Position numbers and translations under genes: made by a program. Shown in pieces: positions 1 through 8,120 of a DNA stretch of 62,548 nt. The notes below the pieces were generated by a model that was not told the DNA's origin, ran no database searches, and saw only the letters and a list, made by a program, of their open reading frames with translations. Source of the DNA: DSUN01 sp035527715 (GTDB taxonomy: Bacteria > Planctomycetota > PUPC01 > DSUN01); assembly GCA_035527715.1 (NCBI GenBank), contig DATKZY010000003.1, positions 1 to 62,548 of the forward strand. The letters are read 5' to 3'. The stretch's first letter is position 1, and every line of letters begins with the position of its first letter.

Positions 1-40
1 GCCGCTTGAAATACAACTGCTCTGCGCTACACTGTGTCAT

Positions 41-112
41 TGCCAGGTCGTCCTTTCTCTTGTCTATAAGCCGTTGTGACCACACGGATTATAGCAGAAA
101 GACGACCTGGCA
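41..112. repeat. Long hairpin / palindromic element
   Basis: An extended inverted repeat. The outer arms, 41-58 and 96-112, match over about 17 bp with one bulged base (TGCCAGGTCGTC core). A second pair inside them, CTATAA at 64-69 against TTATAG at 89-94, is followed by CCG/CGG, so almost the whole 72 bp can fold into one stem. No gene overlaps it. The rest of 1-233 shows nothing codable. It could be a terminator for a gene left of the window or a REP/MITE-like element. Confidence 0.6.
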
Positions 113-233
113 CCCAGGGGTGTGGTGAGAAATGCGGGCTAGCAGTCTCGATCCCCACCGTCAAGTTGACAACTGGATTTCCACGACCCGACCACAAGGC
201 ACCCGCCTTCCCGACGCTTCGCGGGTGACAGGC

Positions 234-2135
234 TCAGTCTCGGCCGGCCTCGGCGGCACGCTCCCACTCGCCGTAGAGGGCGGCCAACTCCTGGCGGACC
301 GTGCCAAGCTGGGTGGTGAGGGTGCGAACCGTCTCTGGGCTGCGGAAGATTTGCGGGTCGCTCATGGCATGCTGGAGGTTTTCGACGGCCTCCTCGCGCT
401 CGATGATGAGCTTCTCGAGGAGAGCGACCGAGCGCGGCTTCCGGCCCGCAGCCCCCCCCTTGTGCCGCGACGCCACAGCCGCGGGCGGCTGTGCCACACG
501 CTTCCCCACTGCGGCGGCCTGTTCCGCGTCCGACGCGGCGCGGCGCATCAGCTCCTGGTAGCGGGAGAAGGGGCCGGGATACAGCTTCGCCGTGCCGTCG
601 CGGATGTCCAGGATCTTGTCGGCCACGCGCTCGAGGACGTAGCGGTCGTGGGAGACGAGGAGCGTGGTGCCCTCGTAGGCGAGGAGGGCGTTTTCGAGGC
701 ACTCGCGCGACGGGATGTCGAGGTGGTTCGTCGGCTCGTCGAGCAGCAGCAGGTTGGGGGCGGACAGGATAAGCCGGGCCAGGGCGAGGCGGGCCTGCTC
801 GCCGCCGCTGAGGTCGGCGACGCGCTTGAACACGTCGTTCTCGGTGAACAGGAACATGCCGAGGAGGCTGCGGATTTCGCCGGCGCGGGACTGGGGGGCC
901 GACATCCACACCTGGTCGAGCACCGTGAGGTCGGGGGTGAGGTCGTTGCGGTCCTGGCGGTAGTAGGCCATGCGGATGCCGTGGCCGAGGCGGGCGACGC
1001 CTCGGGACGGCTTCTCCTCGCCCACGAGGAGGCGGAGCAGGGTGGTCTTGCCGGCGCCGTTCGGCCCCACGATGCCGATGCGGTCGCCGCGGAGCACCTG
1101 AAGCGTCAGGTCGTCGAAGAGCCAGCGGCCGGCGAACTCCTTGCCCACGCCTTCGAGGTTGAGCACCTCGTTGCCGCCGCGCACCACGGGCTCGATGCGC
1201 ACGTGCATGGTCTTCAGGCGCTCGGGGCGCCGCTCGATGGGCTCGACGCGCTCGAGGAGCTTCCGCCGGCCCTTCGCCTGCTTGCTCCGCTGCCCGGCGA
1301 TGTAGCGCTGGACGAAGTCCTGCTCCTTCGCCACGTGGGCCCGCTGCTGCTCGTAGAGCTTGTTCTGCCGGGCCACGCGCTCGGCCTTCTGGCGGGCGTA
1401 GGCCGTGTAGTTGCCCTTGTAGGCCTCCACGCGCGCGCCGTCAATGTCCAGGATGCGCTGGGCGAAGTTGTCGAGGAACCGGCGGTCGTGCGACACGACG
1501 ACGGCGGCGCCGGGAAAGCCGAGGAGGAACTGCTCGAGCCATTCGAGGGCCTCGACGTCCAGGTGATTCGTCGGCTCGTCCAGGAGCAGCACGTCGGGGT
1601 CCTGGAGCAGCAGGTGGGCGATGGCGAGGCGGCTGCGCTCGCCGCCGCTCAGCCGCTTCGTCGAGGCCAGCACGGCCTCGCCGTGGAAGCCCACGCCGCC
1701 CAGCACGGCCTCGGCCCGCTGGCGGCACGTGTAGCCGCCGAGGCGCTCGAACTCGTGCTCCAGCTCGCCGAGGCGGTGGAGGAGGTCCCTGGTGTCCCTG
1801 GGATGGTGGGCGAGCTGGTCGCGAAGGGCGGTGATCTTCGCCTCCAGCTCGTGCACGCGGGTGAAGGCGGAGAGCGCGGCATCGAGCACCGTGCCGTGGG
1901 CGGCGAACTGCGGTTCCTGCTGCAGGTAGCCCGGGGCGACGCCGCGGGCGGTGTGCACGTCGCCCTTCGTCGGCTCGTCCAGGCCCGCGATGAGGCGCAG
2001 GAGCGTGGTCTTCCCCGTCCCATTCGCCCCGACCACGCCCACGCGGTCGCCGGGGTGGAGCGTGACGTTGACGCCCTCGATCAGGATGCGGGTGCCATAG
2101 GCTTTCGACACGTTATGGACGGAGACGAGTGGCAT
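234..2135 (-). CDS. ABC-F family ATPase (Uup/EttA-like, ribosome-associated)
   Basis: Soluble duplicated ATP-binding-cassette protein of 633 aa with no membrane segments. Cassette 1 has Walker A GANGTGKTT at about 36-44, signature LSGGE at 162-166 and Walker B running into DEPTNHLD at 181-193. Cassette 2 repeats GPNGAGKTT, LSGGE and LLLLDEPTNHLD. A charged, Arg/Lys-rich linker between the cassettes matches the ABC-F interdomain (P-site tRNA interaction) motif, and the C-terminus is a helical, probably coiled-coil tail. ABC-F proteins act on the ribosome in translation or antibiotic protection rather than transport. Its ATG lies 6 bp after the rsmE stop, so the two are very likely co-transcribed, which fits a shared ribosome-related role. 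The exact subfamily (Uup, EttA or resistance type) cannot be decided by eye. Confidence 0.93.
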   Translation of the reverse strand: MPLVSVHNVSKAYGTRILIEGVNVTLHPGDRVGVVGANGTGKTTLLRLIAGLDEPTKGDVHTARGVAPGYLQQEPQFAAHGTVLDAALSAFTRVHELEAKITALRDQLAHHPRDTRDLLHRLGELEHEFERLGGYTCRQRAEAVLGGVGFHGEAVLASTKRLSGGERSRLAIAHLLLQDPDVLLLDEPTNHLDVEALEWLEQFLLGFPGAAVVVSHDRRFLDNFAQRILDIDGARVEAYKGNYTAYARQKAERVARQNKLYEQQRAHVAKEQDFVQRYIAGQRSKQAKGRRKLLERVEPIERRPERLKTMHVRIEPVVRGGNEVLNLEGVGKEFAGRWLFDDLTLQVLRGDRIGIVGPNGAGKTTLLRLLVGEEKPSRGVARLGHGIRMAYYRQDRNDLTPDLTVLDQVWMSAPQSRAGEIRSLLGMFLFTENDVFKRVADLSGGEQARLALARLILSAPNLLLLDEPTNHLDIPSRECLENALLAYEGTTLLVSHDRYVLERVADKILDIRDGTAKLYPGPFSRYQELMRRAASDAEQAAAVGKRVAQPPAAVASRHKGGAAGRKPRSVALLEKLIIEREEAVENLQHAMSDPQIFRSPETVRTLTTQLGTVRQELAALYGEWERAAEAGRD

Positions 2136-2141
2136 GGTGGG

Positions 2142-2888
2142 TCAGAGTTGAGGGTTGGCGGCTTGTTCGTAGTGGAAGAGAATGGCGGCCAGGGCAGCGG
2201 CCGCGGCGGTCTCGGTGCGAAGCGTGCTCCTGCCCAGGCGGACCGCCTCGAAGCCCGCGCCGGCCGCGGCCCGAAGCTCGCCCTCCTCGAAGCCGCCCTC
2301 AGGGCCGATGAGATAGATGACCGACCGGGGCCTCTCGCAGGCCCGGAGCACGCGCACGAGCGGCAGCGCGTCGTCCTCGGGCGAGAAGACGAGCCGCAGG
2401 TCCCACTGCGGCGCCTTCTCGAGGAGGGCGGGCAACGGGCGCGGCGCCGCGATGCGGGTCAGCGTGGTGCGCCGGCACTGCTTCGATGCCTCGATGGCGG
2501 TGCGCCGCCAGCGGGCCACGTGCGCCTCCTCCTTCCGCTCGAGCTTCGGCACGCTGCGGCGGGTCTCCACGGGCACCAGCTCGCGCAGGCCGAGCTCCGC
2601 GCAGGCTTCCACCAGCTCATCCATCGCCTTGGCCTTGACGATCGCGCAGGCCAGCGTGACGGCCAGCGCGGGGTCGCGGTTCACCCGCTCGCGGTGCCGG
2701 ACGACGAGCTTGGGCCGGTGACGCTCGATCCGCTCGACGACGGCCAGGCACTCGACGCCCGAGCCATCGAAGAGCGCGACCTCGTCGCCCGCGGCGAGCC
2801 GCAGCACGCGCAGGGCGTGGTGCGCCTCCTCGCCCTCGAGCCACACGTGGTTTTCCGTCCCCAGTTCGGGGAGATAGAAGCGATGCAT
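2142..2888 (-). CDS. rsmE: 16S rRNA (uracil1498-N3)-methyltransferase RsmE
   Basis: SPOUT-fold methyltransferase of 248 aa, the normal RsmE length, predicted to methylate U1498 of 16S rRNA using SAM. The N-terminus (MHRFYLPE followed by a PUA-like segment with EEAHHALRVLR) and the C-terminal knot motifs are diagnostic: IGPEGGFEEGEL and LGRSTLRTETAAAAAL. The start follows an AAGGA Shine-Dalgarno about 10 nt upstream. A near-consensus sigma-70 promoter lies immediately upstream at 2931-2959. It is the first gene of a two-gene unit with the ABC-F ATPase. Confidence 0.95.
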   Translation of the reverse strand: MHRFYLPELGTENHVWLEGEEAHHALRVLRLAAGDEVALFDGSGVECLAVVERIERHRPKLVVRHRERVNRDPALAVTLACAIVKAKAMDELVEACAELGLRELVPVETRRSVPKLERKEEAHVARWRRTAIEASKQCRRTTLTRIAAPRPLPALLEKAPQWDLRLVFSPEDDALPLVRVLRACERPRSVIYLIGPEGGFEEGELRAAAGAGFEAVRLGRSTLRTETAAAAALAAILFHYEQAANPQL

Positions 2889-2930
2889 CCGCTATGTCCT
2901 TGGGCTGTGGGGGCCGCAGGGTAGGCAGTC

Positions 2931-2959
2931 ATTATACCAGTTTGCGGCCGGATTGTCGA
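2931..2959 (-). promoter_or_regulatory. Sigma-70 promoter for rsmE/ABC-F
   Basis: On the minus strand TCGACA (2954-2959) is followed by a 17-bp spacer and a perfect TATAAT (2931-2936). It lies between the end of the RDD gene and the rsmE start, with a predicted leader of about 35 nt. Confidence 0.7.
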
Positions 2960-2962
2960 GGC

Positions 2963-4570
2963 TCACCCGTCGCCCGCCGGCCACGGCGAGGCCGCGGCGG
3001 GCGGCGGCATGTCCACGACCAGCGTGCCCGCCAGCAGGTCGCCCAATCGCTGGTTGGCCGGCGTCAGCAGCAGGATGAGCGAGCCGACCAGGTAGGCGGT
3101 GGGAACGAGGAAGGGCCAGGGCCGGAGCGCGTTGCGCATCAGGATGCTGCCCACGGAGGGGCGGCGGCCGTCGCGGCCGACCACCACGATGCGCAGGAGG
3201 AGCTTGCCGAAGCTCTGCCCCGTGAGCCCCTCGCTGAGGACGAAGTAGCCGAAGAGCACCGAGGAGCAGAGCGCCACGGTGGCCAGGATGCCCTCGGCCC
3301 CCGGGGCGGCGGCCTCGGCATCGCTCGTCTCGAGCCAGCGCAGCACGCCCGAGCACAGGAGCAGACCCACCAGGATGTCCACGAGCTGCGCCGCCACGCG
3401 GCGTGCCCAGGTGGCCGCGCACACCTGCGTGCCGAAGGCGTGGACACGCGGCCTGGGCCTCGTTCGCACCCGAAGGGCGGCCCAGCCGACCACGGGCAAC
3501 AGCACCAGGCTCGCCGCGATGTTCGCCAGCAGCCACCAGAACAGATACGTCGGCCACGGCGACAGCTCCAGCGGCACCTCGGGCTCGCGCCACGTCCCGC
3601 CCGACCAGCGGTGGGCTACCACGCGGTCCATGCACGCGCGGAACACGAGGAGCGAACCATCGAAGGAGGCGGCGTCAATGTCGAGCGTCCAGTCCAGCCA
3701 CAACGAATCCACCGCGCCGGGCACGGGGGCGGGCTCGCCCCACTTGCCATCGGCGAGGGTCATCACGAGCAGGGGCCGCGACTCCTTGATGCGCTGGCCG
3801 CGCGCCTTGCACACGAGCCAGGTGGCGCCCTCGTGGCGGGCCACCGCATAGTCGCTGTTGGGATAGGGCAAGGGCACGGAGCGCGCGGGACCCCAGCCGG
3901 CGCCGTCGAACGACGCATGCCACAGTTCGTTCCCCTCGCGCCCGGCGGCGGGCTGGTGCCAGAAGACGAGGGCGGCCTTGCCGTCGGCCAGCACCGAGAG
4001 GTCCGAGGGCCGGGCAGGGGTCGTCAACGGGTTGCCGAGGAGGCGGGGCCCGCTGCCCGGCGCCTCCTTCGCCCCGGGCGCAATGGCCGCCGCTCGAATC
4101 CGCTCGCCGCCCTCCGATGCCTCCACGCCGAATACCCACAATTCCCCCCCCATCGCACAGGCGGTAGCGGGCGGCCAGCCCAGGGGCCAGGCGCGAGTCT
4201 CCCACTCGCTCTCGTGTTTCGCCGGTGGCCCCGCCGTGGCGAACACCGCCTGCGCCTTCCAGTTCGTGGTCCGGTAGACCGAGTAGCCGGCGCGGCGGAA
4301 GACGTAGAGGGTGTCGGCAAGGAACGCCGCGCACCGGTGCCCCCCGTGGAGCTGCTCCTCGGTCAGCCATCCCGCCCCGGCCACGAGCCGCCGGTAGCAC
4401 GACGACGGGGGCGCCTGCGGGTCCGCCTTGCGCTCGTAGAGCAGGTGAAGCACGCCGGGGCCAACCGCCGACTTCACGCGCACGTGGCGCTCGAAGAGTT
4501 GGTCAATCAGGGTCGCCTGGCCGTGGGCGGCGGCGGCGATGGCCAGCAAGAGCAGCGCGATGGGACGCAT
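2963..4570 (-). CDS. Secreted/membrane protein with C-terminal RDD domain
   Basis: 535 aa from the ATG chosen because a clean signal peptide follows it (MRPIALLLLAIAAAAHG); the frame is open further upstream but there only shadows fabG. The N-terminal about 350 residues form an extracytoplasmic region rich in Trp/Gly beta motifs, possibly propeller-like and unrecognised. A membrane segment follows (LFWWLLANIAASLVLLPVVGWAAL), then an RDD domain: ATWARRVAAQLVDILVG, LTGQSFGKLLLRIVVVG and LRPWPFLVPTAYLVGSLILLL. RDD proteins are poorly characterised multi-pass membrane proteins. The start codon lies inside a 9-bp-period repeat and has no obvious Shine-Dalgarno, so its translation may be controlled by the folded leader. 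Confidence 0.8.
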   Translation of the reverse strand: MRPIALLLLAIAAAAHGQATLIDQLFERHVRVKSAVGPGVLHLLYERKADPQAPPSSCYRRLVAGAGWLTEEQLHGGHRCAAFLADTLYVFRRAGYSVYRTTNWKAQAVFATAGPPAKHESEWETRAWPLGWPPATACAMGGELWVFGVEASEGGERIRAAAIAPGAKEAPGSGPRLLGNPLTTPARPSDLSVLADGKAALVFWHQPAAGREGNELWHASFDGAGWGPARSVPLPYPNSDYAVARHEGATWLVCKARGQRIKESRPLLVMTLADGKWGEPAPVPGAVDSLWLDWTLDIDAASFDGSLLVFRACMDRVVAHRWSGGTWREPEVPLELSPWPTYLFWWLLANIAASLVLLPVVGWAALRVRTRPRPRVHAFGTQVCAATWARRVAAQLVDILVGLLLCSGVLRWLETSDAEAAAPGAEGILATVALCSSVLFGYFVLSEGLTGQSFGKLLLRIVVVGRDGRRPSVGSILMRNALRPWPFLVPTAYLVGSLILLLTPANQRLGDLLAGTLVVDMPPPAAASPWPAGDG

Positions 4571-4643
4571 GGGACAAATGGGGCGAACGGGAGCCAGCCG
4601 CGCGAGCGGTCCCATAGGTCCCATGGGTCCCATACGTCCCACT
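4561..4643. repeat. 9-bp-period repeat array with inverted arms
   Basis: The left arm (4561-4591) carries GGGAC units every 9 bp (GGGACGCAT, GGGACAAAT). The right arm (4608-4643) carries the complementary type GTCCCATAG, GTCCCATGG, GTCCCATAC every 9 bp. The arms can pair across a GC-rich loop. The ATG of the RDD gene lies inside the left arm. The rest of 4571-4689, up to the fabG stop, holds no gene. Confidence 0.75.
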
Positions 4644-4689
4644 CCCCTCCGCCACGGCCGGCGGCCCGCGCCTGATGCTGAAGGCCCTC

Positions 4690-5433
4690 TCACAGGTTCA
4701 GCCCCCCATCCACACACAGGACCTGTCCCGTGACGTAGCCCGCGGCCTCGCTGGCCAGGAAGGCGGCGAGGGCCGCCACATCGGCCGCCTGCCCGAAGCG
4801 CTGGAGCGGGATGAGGCCGAGCATGGCCGTCCGCTTCGCCTCGGGGAGGCCCTTCGTCAGCTCCGTCTCGATGATGCCTGGGGCGATGGCGTTGGCGGTG
4901 ACGCCGTAGGGCGCCAGCTCGCGGGCCGTGGCCCGCGTGAGGCCGAGCATCCCCGCCTTGGCCGAGCAGTAGTTGGCCCGCTGCATGTCGCCCAGCAGCG
5001 CGGCGTCCGACGAGATGTTGATGATCCGCCCCCACTTCGCGCGCGTCATCAGCCGCGAGGCCACCTTGGTGCACAGGAACGCGCCCTTGAGCGACGTGTC
5101 CACCACCTCGTCCCACTCCGCCTCGCTCATGAAGGCCAGGTAGTTGTCGCGGGTGAGCCCGGCGTTGTTGACGAGGATGTGGACGCCGCCCAGCTCCTGC
5201 TTCGCCCGGTCGAACATCGCCTTGACGGCGTCGAGGGAGCGGACGTCGGCCTGGACGCCGACGGCCTGGCGCCCGAGCTGTCGGATGGCGGCGGCGACCT
5301 CTTCGGCGGCGTCGGCCCGCTCGCGGTAGTTCACCGCCACGTTCGCCCCGTCGCGGGCGAGCGCCAGGGCAATCGCCCGGCCGATCCCACGCGAACCCCC
5401 GGTCACAAGGGCTACTTTCCCATCAAGGCTCAC
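4690..5433 (-). CDS. fabG: 3-oxoacyl-ACP reductase FabG (SDR family)
   Basis: Classical short-chain dehydrogenase of 247 aa, exactly the FabG length, predicted to reduce 3-oxoacyl-ACP with NADPH in fatty-acid or related acyl synthesis. It has the dinucleotide motif TGGSRGIG at 11-18, NNAG at 89-92, and catalytic Ser at 141/142, Tyr155 and Lys159 (INISS, YCSAK). The GTG start at 5433 is chosen because GGAGGA sits 5 nt upstream; the longer in-frame start reads through a repeat. acpS lies just upstream on the same strand, separated only by an imperfect hairpin repeat, so the two probably form a lipid-synthesis unit. Confidence 0.9.
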   Translation of the reverse strand: MSLDGKVALVTGGSRGIGRAIALALARDGANVAVNYRERADAAEEVAAAIRQLGRQAVGVQADVRSLDAVKAMFDRAKQELGGVHILVNNAGLTRDNYLAFMSEAEWDEVVDTSLKGAFLCTKVASRLMTRAKWGRIINISSDAALLGDMQRANYCSAKAGMLGLTRATARELAPYGVTANAIAPGIIETELTKGLPEAKRTAMLGLIPLQRFGQAADVAALAAFLASEAAGYVTGQVLCVDGGLNL

Positions 5434-5448
5434 AGCGTCCTCCAAGGT

Positions 5449-5532
5449 TGCGTAATGCGTAATGCGTAATCCGTAACCAGAAAAGCCAGAGAAGGGCACG
5501 CCTGTTATTCTGGTTACGGATTACGGATTCGG
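5449..5532. repeat. 7-bp-period inverted repeat between acpS and fabG
   Basis: The left arm has four 7-bp units, TGCGTAA three times then TCCGTAA (5449-5476). The right arm is GGTTACG-GATTACG-GATTCGG (5512-5532). CGTAATCCGTAACC at 5465-5478 pairs perfectly with 5512-5525 (14 bp) around a 33-nt loop. The right arm encodes the last residues and the TAA stop of acpS. Confidence 0.8.
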
Positions 5533-5916
5533 CTTCTCTCCTTCCGCCACCGCGCTGGCGACCGCGTGGTGCTCGGTGTGGGAGATGGAGATGTGGATGG
5601 CCACAATGCCCATCTCGTTGGCGCGGGCCAGGGCGCCGCCGGTGAGGCGCACCGAGGGTTCGCCGCCGGGGCCCAGCTCCACCTCGATGTCCTTCCACCC
5701 GATGCCCTGCACCCAGCCGGTGCGAATGGCCTTGAGCACGGCCTCCTTGGCGGCGAAGCGGCCGGCGTAGTGGATCCCCGGACGCGGGCGCTTCCCGCAA
5801 TAGTCGCGCTCCGCGGCCGTGAACACGCGGTCGAGAAGGCGCTCGCCGCGGCGGACGATCGTCTCCTCCAGGCGGTCCACCTCCACGATGTCAATGCCTG
5901 TGCCCAGAATGGCCAC
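5521..5916 (-). CDS. acpS: Holo-[acyl-carrier-protein] synthase AcpS
   Basis: 131-aa Group I phosphopantetheinyl transferase that activates ACP by attaching 4'-phosphopantetheine from CoA to its serine. Metal and CoA ligands are visible: Asp9 in GTGIDIVEVDR and Glu58 in RFAAKEAVLKAI, then the C-terminal ISISHTEHHAVA motif. The last residues (KPNP) and the stop codon are supplied by the flanking repeat, so the native C-terminus may have been replaced. The likely substrate ACP and a ketosynthase lie about 11 kb away at 16.3-17.8 kb. The stop of the next gene upstream is 9 bp before this ATG, which suggests co-transcription. Confidence 0.93.
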   Translation of the reverse strand: MAILGTGIDIVEVDRLEETIVRRGERLLDRVFTAAERDYCGKRPRPGIHYAGRFAAKEAVLKAIRTGWVQGIGWKDIEVELGPGGEPSVRLTGGALARANEMGIVAIHISISHTEHHAVASAVAEGEKPNP

Positions 5917-5925
5917 GCCGGCCTC

Positions 5926-8097
5926 CTAGAGTTCGCCGCCCTTGCCCTTGCGGGCCGCCTCCTGGAGCGCGGCCTTCAACCGCTCCTGGAGCTTCTGGAA
6001 CCGCCCCTCGTCCACCCACTCCACGTGGCCGTCGGCGAATGCCACGTTGCGCCCCCCCTGCCGGAAGGCGGCTCGCTCCCACACCAGAGGCGTCTGGTTG
6101 GGGTCGGGGAGGTCGCCACGCCCCACCTTGAGATTGGGCTGGCCGTCCAGGAAGTACACGTAGCTGCACGGTCTGCCGCCGACCTGCGGCGGCGCGGGGT
6201 CGGTCGGCGCCACGAGCACGCGCTCGTTTGCGAGCAGCTTGGCGTCCGCAAGTGCCCCGAGGCTCTTCGGCGCCACGCCCTGGTCGGCCTCGTGAGCCAT
6301 GATGGCCATCGTGATCTGCCGCAGGTTGTTCGCCGAGACCGCTCGGCGGGCCTGCCCTCGGGCATCTGCGATGGCGGGCAGCGCGAGGCCCGCGCCAACG
6401 CCCAGCACGGCCGTCGCCGAAACGGGGTCGAGCGCGGCAATGCCCAGCGGCGAATGAGTCTCGGACACGATCATGTCGTCGGTCGCGTAGGAGTAGGAGA
6501 TCGCGCCGAACATGTGCTTGCGAATGGTCCGCACCGACGGCAGGTTCATGAGGTCGAACGCCACGGGGTTGCCCGGGATGGCCTGGACCATCGAGAGGAA
6601 CGGCCCGAGGGCGCTGTAGAGAGCCACGAAGCCCTCGCCGAAGTCCGAGTAGGCCACGCCCGTGGCGTCCTTCGGCACCAGGGGCTCCAGCTCCTTGAAC
6701 CCGGGGGCGTCGAGGATCGAGGGCTCGCCGGCGTCGAGGAACGCTAGGTAGTCCTTCATGTGGATAGGCGTGAGGGCGAAGGCCATACGGTCGCCGTGTC
6801 GCGCGAAGCAGGGGGCGATCGGCATGGGCACGCCCGGCATCGCCAGGTAGCGGATCGTGTGGTTGCCGAAGCGGGCAGTGCGCAGCTCGGCCCCGGCTGC
6901 CTCGCCTTCGTCCGCCTTGATGGCCGCATTGAGCTGCACCACTAGCTTGCCCAGCGCCGCCTCGAAGCGATCGGCGTCCTTCACCCCCTGCGAGACCACG
7001 AAAGCGGGCAGGAGCGACTTGGCCGACGACGTGGTGACGAGCGTGCCCCGGGCGAGCGACCCGAACAGGTCGTCCCGCAGATTCACGCCGACCTGCTTGC
7101 CGAACTCGGCGATGACCGCGCCGACGCCCGGCTCGCCCCGCCGCGTCGCCGCGTCGAGGACCGCGATGGCCGTGTCGTACAGCTCAGGGGGATCGAGATT
7201 GAGGAGCCAGGCGAACGCGGCGTCGCGCGGCGCCAGCCGCAGGAGCGACTTGTCCACTGGCGCGGCGGCCAAGGCCCGCACGAAACCCTTCCGCTCGCCC
7301 GCCGTCTGGAGGAACGTGGTGCCGACCAGTGCCCGCCCCTTCACGCCCATCCGCAGGCCGCCGGCCCGCACGCCGCTCACGCCCAAAGCATCAAACACCC
7401 CTCGGACCTCGGCGGGCATGTCGCGGGCGAAGCGCTCCATCACCACGGCGTGGTCGTAGAGGAGCAGGAACAGCGGCGAACTGTTGGACGCCATCACCTG
7501 CTGGAAGCCCTTGTGGCCCGCCAGCTTCGGCGTATTCGCGGCCAGCGCCCGCTCGATGCCGGCGCGGGCGGTCGAGAGCACGAGGAACCCGTCCTTAAAC
7601 CCAAACGAGAGGCCGGGCTCGCGGCCGAACTGCATGACCTCGATGCCTTCGACCAGGAGCTTCCCCGGCGCCCCCGCCATCGCGCCGACCTGGGTGAGAA
7701 TGGCGGCGACCTGCTCCCGCACCTGCTCGCCCGCCTTGCCCACCTTGGCGACCAGCACCACCTGCGGCGGCCCATTGCCCGCGGGCAGCGACAGAGCCAG
7801 CCCCACGGGGCGCGCCAGCAGCGGCTGAAGCTGCTCAAGGTTCACCTTCAGGAACCCCCCGGCCAGCCGCGCGGCCCCCGTGATCGCCTGCCGCACCGTC
7901 ACCAGGGCCTCCTGAAGCTCGGGCTCCGCGAGCAGTTGGGCCGCGGCCGTCTTCGCCAGGTCGGGGTTGTCCCCGTAATAGCAGAGGGTCAGGAAGCCGT
8001 CGGCAGGCAGGTACTGCTCGATGCCCGCCTCCCCGGCCAGCCCCAGCCCGGCCAGGGCAAGGGCGAGGACGAGCCCAATTGAAATGCGTCGCGTCAT
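5926..8097 (-). CDS. Secreted DUF3352-like protein with pseudopilin (H-X9-DG) module
   Basis: 723 aa starting at the ATG with AGGAG 8 nt upstream; the signal peptide is TRRISIGLVLALALAGLGLAGE. About 540 residues of mixed alpha/beta ectodomain follow, resembling DUF3352-type secreted proteins (LPADGFLTLCYYGDNPDL at the start). Near residue 560 there is a segment like a type IV pseudopilin N-helix (GAGLALPAIADARGQARR, then NNLRQI). The C-terminus has the prepilin-type H-X9-DG signature (NVAFADGHVEWVDE). The function is unknown; it is probably cell-envelope exposed. It is paralogous to the next gene upstream, whose stop is 23 bp before this start. Confidence 0.75.
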   Translation of the reverse strand: MTRRISIGLVLALALAGLGLAGEAGIEQYLPADGFLTLCYYGDNPDLAKTAAAQLLAEPELQEALVTVRQAITGAARLAGGFLKVNLEQLQPLLARPVGLALSLPAGNGPPQVVLVAKVGKAGEQVREQVAAILTQVGAMAGAPGKLLVEGIEVMQFGREPGLSFGFKDGFLVLSTARAGIERALAANTPKLAGHKGFQQVMASNSSPLFLLLYDHAVVMERFARDMPAEVRGVFDALGVSGVRAGGLRMGVKGRALVGTTFLQTAGERKGFVRALAAAPVDKSLLRLAPRDAAFAWLLNLDPPELYDTAIAVLDAATRRGEPGVGAVIAEFGKQVGVNLRDDLFGSLARGTLVTTSSAKSLLPAFVVSQGVKDADRFEAALGKLVVQLNAAIKADEGEAAGAELRTARFGNHTIRYLAMPGVPMPIAPCFARHGDRMAFALTPIHMKDYLAFLDAGEPSILDAPGFKELEPLVPKDATGVAYSDFGEGFVALYSALGPFLSMVQAIPGNPVAFDLMNLPSVRTIRKHMFGAISYSYATDDMIVSETHSPLGIAALDPVSATAVLGVGAGLALPAIADARGQARRAVSANNLRQITMAIMAHEADQGVAPKSLGALADAKLLANERVLVAPTDPAPPQVGGRPCSYVYFLDGQPNLKVGRGDLPDPNQTPLVWERAAFRQGGRNVAFADGHVEWVDEGRFQKLQERLKAALQEAARKGKGGEL

Positions 8098-8120
8098 GGC
8101 TTGCTCCTGGTTAGCGGGCA

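Noticed and set aside
132..2924. A 930-aa open frame on the plus strand across the ABC-F and rsmE genes
   Set aside because: It is antisense to two unmistakable genes and has the Ala/Gly/Arg/Val-rich composition expected from the reverse frame of GC-rich coding sequence.
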